A stretch of DNA of 20,654 nucleotides, taken from NCBI GenBank assembly GCA_015680685.1, contig MNCI01005898.1:36308-56961 (forward strand). Reading direction: 5' to 3'. The notes under the pieces were generated by a model. The model had not been told where the DNA came from and did no database searches. It saw nothing but the letters and a program-made list of their open reading frames with translations. A program made the position numbers and the translations under genes. Each line of letters begins with the position of its first letter. Positions within the stretch are counted from its first letter, which is position 1. Source of the stretch: Gnetum montanum. Taxonomy: Eukaryota > Streptophyta > Gnetopsida > Gnetales > Gnetaceae. Shown here piece after piece: positions 9,011-17,728 of this stretch.

Positions 9011-10970
9011 TATACTTCTATAAATCTTAGGATGTACCTATGTTTCACTTAATTTATTTTCAACTACCTTAGATAGTAAAGAACTTATGGATTCACAATG
9101 TTCCTTTAAAACCAACTGGACTTCCTACATGTACTAGTTTTAACAAATCAAAACATACTTATTGAGAAATGTGATACATATAAGCATAATAAAACATTAA
9201 AATATTAGTATTCAAATATATTTAAAAAGCCCAACCTAAGGTGGTGTGAAACCATAATGAAATGGATTATCAAATTAATCTCCCAAAATTAAGTTTTCAA
9301 GCTAAACTCTAATTTCCTAATAATTGTAGATGTCAATTAATATGTTTCCTTCTTCTCTTCATTATTTTTTAACTAAAAACTATATTTCAAGCATTCTGGC
9401 TTTGCATAGATATCCAAGATCGTCAAAATGGCTCTTTCATCATTGTTTTTCCCATTATATGTTTCTATCATCTACATATGAAACTTTTTGTCACACTTCC
9501 TAATGTAGATTGCAATGCAACTCATGATGGTCATACAACCCATTAAAGATGCCAAATTTTTAAAATCAATACAACTACAATTGGAATCTATAATATGCAA
9601 GCCACAATTGTGAGGAATCATGTCCAAAAGATCTACAATGAACTCAAAAATCAAAACCCTAAGGTAAACATTTTGAAATGTTAAAATGAATTAAATATTA
9701 TTCAAATCTAATAAAAATAGAAAAAAAGCTTTGTACAACATATTCTAAAAATAGCAAAATAACACATCCATACTCATATTCAAATTATATAGATTCCAAA
9801 ATATCTTTTCAAAAACATGTCATTCAAAAATCTTGAATGTTCATAAACCTCAAAAATCATAACCACACAAATCACTAAGTATGTTTCATTCAAGCATTTT
9901 ATTATAATACCGTGCTACTCAAGCTTAGGCTAGAAAGGAATCACTTAAGGAGTGAATAATTATACCAAAAAATAGAAATAATTTCTTAATAAAAATTGTT
10001 GATGACAAAAATATAAGAGGCAAAGTAGTATGCATCCAAAAAGTAGGTGCATAGGAGTAAGAAAAACTCTGAAAAAAAAAGATAAAATTAATGATAATAG
10101 TTCCATCCATTTAAAACCTAACCTATCCACTAAGAAAATATTACAAAGCTCTATTTCCCAAGCCAAAATAACAATAACAAATGCTAGAAATTTACAATAG
10201 AATAAAAATATAGAAATTACATAAAACTTTATAAATAGTTGAATGCATCAAAAAGGCATTGGGCTCTACCATTAATAAAACTATTAAATATCAATAATGT
10301 AAAAATAACTAATGATACATAAATAAAATTTGTATTTAAGTTAGTCCTACATAAGAAAAACAAATACAAATACATATCCTAAGTGTTACATAGTATAGAA
10401 AGCCCAACTAAACATTATAGCTTAGAATAAAAATAACGGCTAACTAAAAACAAAAAGGTTAAGCTAATAATGATTTAAAACTAAAATTTAATCATCACCT
10501 TCCCTATCTAATTCTTCCTCATCACAACTAACTAAATCACTTAGAAGGCACAAGATACATATAAAAATAGTTCTAAGACTAAGTATGATAAATAAGCTAT
10601 AAAGTACTCTCTTATGGATCTGGTTGAAGGCATCAAGCAATTGGACAATCATGGACAAGGGGTAGCTATAAATAAAGAGTTATTATGCAATAGTACAAGC
10701 ATACAACCATGATACCAAAAAATCAAATCATTATCCAAAATTCAAATTAAACATTCAAAGAAAATAACTAAATAAAGGACTCTACCACCACTCACTAAAT
10801 CCAAATGAATTCTAAATCTAAATAAATGGCACTTACTTACTTAACTACCCATATAAGAACCTAGCTCACTACAATTGCACGACCTTCTCCAATCCTAATT
10901 ACAATTGATATCATCATTCAATTTATCAAATTCAAGTTACTTTAATTCTCTTTGATCCCCATTTAACACT
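9011..10970. other. AT-rich host intergenic DNA, no gene seen
   Basis: Long AT-rich stretch with only short, low-complexity ORFs (for example near 9472-9654 and 9925-10166) that show no protein-like features. No RNA gene, LTR, inverted-repeat element or strong duplication was recognised. Very old transposon remnants cannot be excluded without a database search. Confidence 0.6.
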
Positions 10971-11760
10971 AGAGAATCTTTAAAATATAATTCTAGTTTT
11001 AGAAGAGGTATTCAATAATTTCAGCCATGTTTGGTGCAAATATGATCCATGAAAATTTGAAGACATCTTGATATTAAACCAAATTGCTCTATTAAATTGC
11101 AAGTATGAAGGCCTAATTATTGGAAAACTCATGGGTGCATGAAATAGGGATTATTGCCAAGGGAGGTGGTAGGAAAGGATTGGAAGAGATAAAAGCTTCA
11201 AGGATATTTATCTTATATCTTTTTCTAAGTTCTATAGTGAACTATTTATATTAATCCTATAATATTTAAAAATTTGAAATCTTTGGAATTAGGATAAACT
11301 ACTTGTATTCTTTATACACTTTACCAATTGTTATGAAGTTGAAAAAAATGGGTGGATAGTTCCTTAAAACTCATATGAGCCTCAAAACCTAAAATGTGTT
11401 AAAAATTAGAGAATTATAAAAATATAATTCTAGTTTAAGAAGAGGTATTCAATCATTTTATCATAAGTTTGATGCAAAGATTATCCATAAAAATTTGAAG
11501 ACATTTTGATACTAAACCAAAGTGCTCTATTTAATTGCAAGTATGAAGACCTAATTATTGGATAACTCATGGGAGGATGAAGTAGGAATCATTGCCAAGG
11601 GAGGTGGTAGGCATGGATTAGCAGAGATAAAGACTCCAAGAACATTTTTCTTGGATCTTTCTATGAGTTTTTCCCTATATAAACTTTTTAAAGTTTTATA
11701 AAGTTAAAACAATGGGGTGGACAATTCCTTGAAACCCATATGAGCCTTAAAAGCAAGAAC
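10971..11760. repeat. Diverged 437-bp tandem duplication
   Basis: Unit 1 (10971-11407) and unit 2 (from 11408) share long blocks: AATATAATTCTAGTTT, AGAAGAGGTATTCAAT, AAATTTGAAGACAT, GCAAGTATGAAG, CCTAATTATTGGA, GCCAAGGGAGGTGGTAGG, and a terminal block with CATATGAGCC. The period is 437 bp at the start. Unit 2 is about 70 bp shorter near its end because of an internal loss. No ORF is conserved, so this looks like a non-coding segmental tandem duplication. Confidence 0.88.
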
Positions 11761-12958
11761 ACATTGATAAAAAACCCATATGAACCTTAAAACTAGAAAT
11801 AGACTGAGTCATTCCCTTCTCATGTCAACATTTGCTAAATTTCATTTACTAATGTAATACTTGTCACTCACTATGTTAATTAAAATGTAGCCCTTAGATG
11901 AGATTTCTGTAATCAACTAAATATCAAGTATCAACAAGGTTTAAGTATGAACAAATGAACCCCATACTCTAGGTAGCTCATCAATTTTGATATAGTTGCA
12001 ATTGAAACTCTCACCTACTTAGGGCATTTTTGCAAGCCCTAAATTTCTTCATTTAAAACCTCGTGAATTTTTTATTAAATTTATCATCATCCTCCTTGAT
12101 AAACCTTCCAATTTCTACAAAATATATGAAATGAAAAACTCCTAAATTATTGGAAAATAAAAAAAACAATGAAAAAATTCAAAGAAAAACTTATTACAAT
12201 TTGCAAATTGGTAACCAAAACTTTGAAAAATCCCTAGTATGAATTTGGAGTTGAATTTGCAATGATTTTTTTACAGAATGAGATGTAATTATGTACTTGA
12301 AGTAAAGCACAAACTTGGCTAATTATAGTAACAATATGAATGCTCAAAGGACTCTTAGAAATACATCCTTAGCGTAGTCGTTATTAATACACCCTCTTTG
12401 TGGAACTCTTGGTGGAACCATGATAAATGGAACTTAGTAGAACTCGCATAGCCCAATTCTAGAATCAAAACCTGGTGGAACCACTTTTTATTTTTGAAAA
12501 AAGTGATTGTTGGTACTCGATACAAGGGTTTGAATTTGATGGGTAAATGAACATATTTGCACTTTCAAAATGTATTATACAATTTAATTTTAGATAAAAA
12601 TATATAAATATAGCTTGTATACTAGAAGAATATGGAAATTGAAGCTATAAAATATATATATCTAAGTTAGGAATGTAAAAATGTGTTTTTTATTTTAATT
12701 TTTGAGAAAGAGTTGGTTGGTGTAAACATACTTTACATTTTCAAATATTCATTATAGCCTTAGTATTCTTAGGAATGGATTTTGAACTTTTAAAGATACT
12801 AAAATTTTTAATATTAATAATCCAATGGAAATGAAAATGCTCATATTTGACTCATCTTTGGGACCACATCTTCAATGTAATGGCATCATGAGAACTAACC
12901 TTAGTTCATGGACCAAGGTGGCAACTATGGTTAGTATAGCACGTAACCTCTTCTTAGT
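11761..12958. other. AT-rich host intergenic DNA, no gene seen
   Basis: No gene or RNA recognised. A small echo of the preceding repeat (CCCATATGAACCTTAAAACT near 11776) and several TGGAAC-containing short repeats near 12400-12490 are the only patterns seen. Confidence 0.55.
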
Positions 12959-13464
12959 ATGATCATGTCTATTACTATGTACTACCAAGAAATGTTTAAT
13001 AGTTAACATGAAATACTAAATTCTCCAAAAGTACTCTTGTATGCATAAGAGTAGGTGACCATTTAAAATACATGTTAAATCATCACATTCTTGGGGCAAC
13101 CCAAGGCATCATGTGGTTAAATCTCATGTGTCTAGACAACATGAAGTACCTATGTGATGCATGCTACTAGGTTCAAATATCAAGTAAGCTCTTTCCATTA
13201 TGATCTTATCCATGACTAGGTACAGTGAAGACATGTTTAATAACTAACATAAAATCACCAAGATGCTACTAGCTTGGGATAGAAAGTAACCACTTCTTAA
13301 TATGATCATGTCTATGACTAGGTATCATCAAGATATGTTCAATAGTTAACATGAAATCCTAGATTCTCCAAAAGTACTCTTTTCTACATAAGAGTAGTTG
13401 AGCATTTAAAATACATGTTAAATAATTCTATCATTAGGATACAATCCAAGGAATCATGTGGTCA
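12959..13464. repeat. ~345-bp tandem repeat array, left part
   Basis: Units start with ATGATCATGTCT at 12959 and 13302 (period 343) and share blocks such as ATAGTTAACATGAAAT, TCTCCAAAAGTACTCTT, CATTTAAAATACATGTTAAAT and AATCATGTGGT. Each unit also contains a ~102-bp subrepeat (13199 against 13301). The second unit is cut at 13464 by Element 2 and continues at 20333. Confidence 0.92.
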
Positions 13465-13469
13465 ACCCC
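13465..13469. repeat. Target site duplication, left copy (ACCCC)
   Basis: Five bases immediately before the LTR edge. An identical ACCCC follows the other LTR at 20328-20332. Removing the element and one copy restores the repeat unit, which independently confirms the boundaries. Confidence 0.93.
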
Positions 13470-14187
13470 TGATGAGTGGCGAGGTACCCCTACACTCAAC
13501 CATACGAATACGAGCCTAGCACACGTGATCCAGTCAAACTCCGCAAAATAAGTGCCTACATGCCTTATGGAACACTTAAGGTTAATCATTCGTTGTCTTC
13601 CCAGACTTACTTGTATCTGTCATAGTTGTATGGTTAAGTAAGTCTGAGGTATATGATTTTTATATCTTTTCTGTTTTATCTCCTATGCTGACAAGGTGAA
13701 GGGTGAAGAGACTAATTAACTAACTTTAACTAACTAACTAAGTCTTAATTAACCTAGCATCAGTATCTGTTCCCACTTACCGTTCATACCCTGAACCAAT
13801 GCAACCTTGGTTACCAAATGCTAATTGTTGCTAGGATCACCAAGCGTAACACACGTGCTCGAAGCAGTCATACTAAAGCACTTAACTAGGAGAGAAGGGT
13901 TGAGAGAGATTTAATTACTAATAAAGCATTTAAATGGTAAACGATAAATAATAGTAAATAAAGTCCTATTTAGCCTATTCCATGCACTACAAGGTTTATC
14001 CAAGAAGTCCGTCTTTATTGCCATACACAAACTTGTGTTCAAGTACAATATTTGCTAGAATAAAGATCTATTCACTTTGGAGCTCCTGCTGCGGGCACAT
14101 GGAAATTATTCTATCTCTGGAGAGGTAAAAATGCCAAAGTTTCACTATGGTCTAGGCCTAGAATGAGAAACAAGGGAAAGCTACCTC

Positions 14188-14196
14188 TTATTTATA
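14188..14196 (-). promoter_or_regulatory. TATA-like box in 3' LTR of Element 2
   Basis: The element strand reads TATAAATAA, as in Element 1. In this LTR copy it would drive outward transcription into the host repeat on the left if it were active. No activity can be inferred from sequence. Confidence 0.5.
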
Positions 14197-14211
14197 GATT
14201 TGGCGGCGGAC

Positions 14212-14278
14212 AGCAATATCGCGTACACGATATCGCGGGGGATGACGCGATATTACGGCCCATGCAATATTGCATCCC
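14212..14278. repeat. GATATC palindrome cluster, four units
   Basis: Four related units (CAATATCGCG, CGATATCGCG, GCGATATTAC, GCAATATTGC) are spaced about 18-20 bases apart. The differences between them are mostly C/T or G/A at CpG positions, as expected from methylation decay of an original GCGATATCGC. Confidence 0.75.
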
Positions 14279-14282
14279 ATCA

Positions 14283-14295
14283 TACCCCCATGACT
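14283..14295 (-). other. Polypurine tract, Element 2
   Basis: On the element strand AGTCATGGGGGTA lies directly against the 3' LTR start. The G-run next to the LTR is the expected primer for plus-strand DNA synthesis. The core (AGTCATGGGGG) recurs at several internal sites. Confidence 0.8.
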
Positions 14296-14827
14296 AAATA
14301 AAAACTCATGCTCGAGTTCCTTACAAAATATTAGGATGTTATGGCATTATTGACTCAAATGGAACTAATGGGATGACATGTGAACGGATCATCATTACAA
14401 GACAAGACAAAACTAGTGTTCATGGCAACAAGAGTGAACACCTTATACATTTGACATCAAGCCTCATTTGGCAATTGAGAAAGAGAGAGAGAGAGAAGTT
14501 TTGTTGCTACCAATGCCAAGATTGCACCTTTCATTGTCCATCCATAAGCGCACCATCCATCTTATTCCTTGCATAGCTACTTCAACACTGCTCCATTCCA
14601 AGTGTTCTCTCCAGATCCAATCCATTGTTGTATAATTGCCATTTGCACACACAACATAGTATTTATATTAGCAAGGGTAAATGAATCACAATGCAATTAA
14701 TACCTTGCTTCGGTGAAAGGTCCATTGGCTAAGTTGTGGTATGGCTGATACTGGTCTAGAGATATATTCATGGCGATTACCGAAGGTGTAGGGGTTAGCA
14801 AAAAAATTGAAAAAATTTGGGTCTGGA

Positions 14828-14838
14828 CCCCCATGACT
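14828..14838 (-). other. Internal polypurine-tract-like motif, second site
   Basis: The element strand reads AGTCATGGGGG, identical to the polypurine tract core and about 545 bases inside it. Element 1 has the same site with one change (near 40-50). Confidence 0.45.
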
Positions 14839-16013
14839 AAGAGTGAACCTCCAGTAGGGATAGAATGGAAAAAGAATAAAGAACAAGAAAGATGGAGAAA
14901 AAGAGACAACTATAACATCAGTGAAATGGATGTCAAGATAGAAATGAACAAAATAAAATGGATTGCAAAAATGTTAGGGGAAAGAATTTAACTGGTGCAC
15001 CAAATAGGAATGCCAGTGGGTCCTTCCCAAAGCAGGCTCATGCCCTTAATGCCCTGACAAACCCACATTTGAAGAGTCCGTAGGCTCTATGAATCTCATT
15101 TGGAACAAGAGTTAAAGTCTTAACCGCAAGAATTTACCAAAAAGAAAACAATGCATCAACCAAAATATACACTAATGATACAATCGGCAATGAGGTGAAC
15201 AATGGAGAAAGCATGATGGACAGAAGAGAATGGAATGGAATCCCAAGAACAGGGTGGTGTACAGCCCCTTATGTATTTCATAGTACATGTGACTTAGTAG
15301 ATCCCATTCCAAGTCTGGCCTAAACAAACCACATCTAGTGACTTCGCATTAATGCATTCGACTAGTCCATCCCCTTGAAGTAACAAGAATTTCTTCACCC
15401 AAAAGCCACCACCATTCCGACAAAATGAAGGAGGAGAGAAAGGAAAGCGAGAAGGGCCTTAGTTAGAGGGAATATTTATAGTTTAGTTCCATAACCAATT
15501 CTTGTAGCCCAAATGATTATTTCATCTAAGGGGTGTGCTTTGAATTTTCATAGTTTTTTTTATGTGTTTATGCATGAGAACCACACCATGCAAAGACTTT
15601 GTTATTTTTATTTTCTCAGCTTCCCGATGATTGGGTAACATTGAAGCGGTAAGAAAACTCAAGAAGAAAACATCCAAGCCCCCAAGAGAATGGCCAACAC
15701 AAATGCATCAAGTTCCCTTGGAGTCACACCCTTTTCAATCCTTGAGTCCTTCCTTAATTTGAGAAATACGCAGTCACCGATTCTTTAATAGTTCTTATTT
15801 AGAAAGGGATTGTACATTTCCAAGCCAAGAGAGACCATAGAAAATTGTGGATGTATGGATGAAGTGGACTCATTGCCTGCTATATCAAAAGAAACATACC
15901 TTAGTATCAACATCATGACTTAAAGGTAAAAACCAAACATTAGCAATCAATATAAAAATAGTTCATACCATCATGAAGAACACTTATTAAGTGACAAACT
16001 TACAAGGTGGATA

Positions 16014-16042
16014 ACACACGCACGCACACATGCACACACACA
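16014..16042. repeat. AC microsatellite
   Basis: AC-rich run with G and T interruptions at the site equivalent to 1253-1270. It is longer than the Element 1 allele. Confidence 0.8.
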
Positions 16043-16097
16043 AAATGAAAAAGTATAATAGTGTTGTAAAAAAATACAAGAAAAGTTAAAGAAATTT

Positions 16098-16143
16098 GTA
16101 AAACAAAAATGTGTAAACCAAAAAACGTGTAAAACAAAAATGT
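16098..16143. repeat. 15-bp tandem repeat (degenerate, about 3 units)
   Basis: Units start at 16098, 16113 and 16129; the middle unit is 16 bases and altered. A fourth, shortened unit follows. This is homologous to 1331-1390. Confidence 0.8.
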
Positions 16144-16180
16144 GTAAAAAAAATTAAAAAGAACTAAGGGCCCTAAATGA

Positions 16181-16417
16181 TTAGCATAGGTGGCCATCTC
16201 CCCCATGACTAAATGGAAAGGGAGAGATTTGAAATAATGAATGTCTATTTGAATTTCTTAAAAGTGCCCAACTTCTCCCCATTGATGTTCTTAGCTTAAG
16301 GGGTGGAAGTTGGCGACGCTCATACTCCAATGTATCTATGTTTTCGTTATTAACATGAGTTATTCCCCCAGTTCGTTCCATGCATGTTGGTGGGCTGCTT
16401 CCTTGATCAGCTATCAA
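16181..16417 (-). pseudogene. Fusion ORF: protease-RT linker joined to integrase C-terminus
   Basis: A 78-residue open stretch in the gag-protease frame. Its first part (MIADQGSSPPTCMERTGG) matches the linker after protease in Element 1 (4226-4501). Its last part (SLFQISPFPFSHGGDGHLC) matches the very end of integrase in Element 1 (1415-1480). The junction falls near 16241-16246 and corresponds to loss of about 2.85 kb (Element 1 positions about 1479 to 4329). The deletion therefore preserves the frame up to the natural Pol stop. Whether this was selected or is chance (one in three) cannot be told from one copy. Confidence 0.85.
16200..16210 (-). other. Internal polypurine-tract-like motif, at integrase end
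   Basis: AGTCATGGGGG on the element strand, at the site equivalent to 1434-1444. It survived the internal deletion and lies just downstream of the junction. Confidence 0.45.
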
Positions 16418-17044
16418 CCACTAGGTGTTCTCTTGTTGTGTGGTTACTACATACAAGCACATTTGTATCTGAGTTTCTAGGGCACACCGGTTGTATGTAG
16501 GAGATGTTAAATTTTGCATCACCCATGATTCTTGCATGTCATCACCCTTTGAGTCACTGTATGTGATGCATGGAACTTTCTTCTTCTCGATCTTTCCATA
16601 AATGTTTATCTTAGATATTTCCAAGGAAAGATCACGGATCCCTAGGCATGCGTCTATTGTACTTAGCCATGCCCTTCCCATTATAATTGGGAAGTCCCCC
16701 TTGTTGCTGTTGACTTCTATTACCAGGAAATCAGCTAGGTATGACCAACCACACACAGTGGTAACAATGTCCTCCACCAATCCCAAGGGAATGGTGATGG
16801 ACTGGTCTGCCAACTCTAGTTGAATATTCCTCTTCTTGAGTTGGGGTAGCTTCCAGGCTTGATACATTTCTCATGATATTAAGTTGACTTCGGAACCTGA
16901 GTCAAGAAGAGCCTTATTTGGTTCGTTCTTAGTGACTTGGAGGTAAATTAAGGGACTTCTAGGGTCACAGAGTTTCCTGGGAAGGTGGCCTACCTTGATC
17001 TAGTCAGTTACAATATGTGTTAACATAACCATATGCGTTAAGCT
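16418..17044 (-). pseudogene. pol: Aspartic protease, Element 2 (Asp kept, stops present)
   Basis: Homologous to 4523-5158. The active site reads Leu-Leu-Asp-Ser-Gly-Ser (Asp codon at 16901-16903), so the catalytic residue lost in Element 1 is retained here. An in-frame TGA follows a few codons later, just upstream of 16867, and separates the active site from the rest. The downstream part is open (16421-16867) with VEDIVTTVCGW, YLADFLVIEV and the IIMGRAWLSTIDACLG motif. Frame and order match gag upstream, consistent with one Gag-Pro polyprotein. Confidence 0.88.
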
Positions 17045-17491
17045 CTATTGTTGGACTGAAGGGAGCCCCGAAGCCTTGTATGTTGGAGGAGTGGTCACAG
17101 ACTCAACCACTTGTGGTTGTGAGAGCTTGTATGGGCTTTTGGTTTTGAAGAAAGGCCTTTTCTTCTTGCAGTTGTCAGAACTAGTAGTGGGTTGAAGGTT
17201 TACAGCTCTCGTAGCGTTGTGTTGCTGTGGTTGAGTGGGGAGTTCCCCTTGCATTGTTGAAGCGGATGATATTGGAACTACCGACGTAAGAGAGGTGGGT
17301 GGATTTGGAGGATGGCATACGTGTGGAGCATCTCCCGGAGGAGAAGGAGTCCTTCTAAAGTACTCCCAAACTTGGTAGTGATGTTGTGGAGTTGTGTGAC
17401 CCATGGAGTCACTTGGAGAAACTGGCTTCTACACATAGCAGCCATAAGGATCGGGTTGCCAGTAAGGGTATTGATGTTTAGGCGGTGGCAT

Positions 17492-17502
17492 CCCCCATGA
17501 CT
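17492..17502 (-). other. Polypurine-tract-like motif inside gag
   Basis: AGTCATGGGGG on the element strand, within the decayed Pro-rich part of gag. Element 1 has the same site with one G fewer (5541-5550), which also shifts its frame. Confidence 0.4.
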
Positions 17503-17692
17503 GAGGGTATTACCACTACTGATCTTGTCCAATGGGTTGTGGTGGAGTTCCACTTGGATAGTACATTAATGGTTGGTGGAACTATCTTGGGTTACCTTGG
17601 GGATAAGGTAACCTCCGGGGTGTCTACCGTTTGTTAAGTCTCAGGTTGAGTGCATACACCCCAGACTCTTGTAGATGTGAGATGATTGGACA

Positions 17693-17728
17693 ACATCCCT
17701 TAGGATGGTCATATTAGCAGATCTCACA
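17693..17728 (-). other. Zinc knuckle of Gag, Element 2
   Basis: The codons give Cys-x2-Cys-x3-His-x3-Cys, with a stop at the fifth position (17714-17716). The spacing is shorter than the usual CX2CX4HX4C. Athila/Tat-type Gag proteins commonly show shortened versions. The knuckle normally binds element RNA during packaging. Confidence 0.65.

Larger units (their letters stand above)
13470..14282 (-). repeat. 3' LTR, Element 2 (full length)
   Basis: 813-bp LTR with TGATGAGTGG at one end and TCCCATCA at the other. It is the most complete LTR in the window and the only one carrying four GATATC-type palindromic units. It is adjacent to the polypurine tract at 14283-14289 and to the left target duplication. 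Confidence 0.95.
14296..16180 (-). other. Element 2 tract between integrase remnant and 3' LTR
   Basis: Non-gag-pol DNA of about 1.9 kb. From 14788 onward it aligns with 1-1414 of Element 1; the first 0.5 kb has its counterpart outside the window. It contains a GA microsatellite (about 14477-14496), a short minus-strand ORF (14464-14652) with Trp-rich composition that I do not recognise, an AC microsatellite (16014-16042), and a degenerate copy of the 15-bp repeat. Nothing identifies it as env-like or as a captured host gene. Confidence 0.65.

Noticed and set aside
9472-10166. Short minus-strand ORFs in intergenic DNA as host genes
   Set aside because: They are low-complexity, AT-driven and short, with no domain or homolog within the window.
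15600-15660. Exon-like pattern on the plus strand (TTCTCAG, a short open segment, then GTAAGA)
   Set aside because: Splice-like motifs are common in AT-rich DNA, the putative exon would encode about ten residues, and the motifs are not kept in Element 1 (near 850-895).
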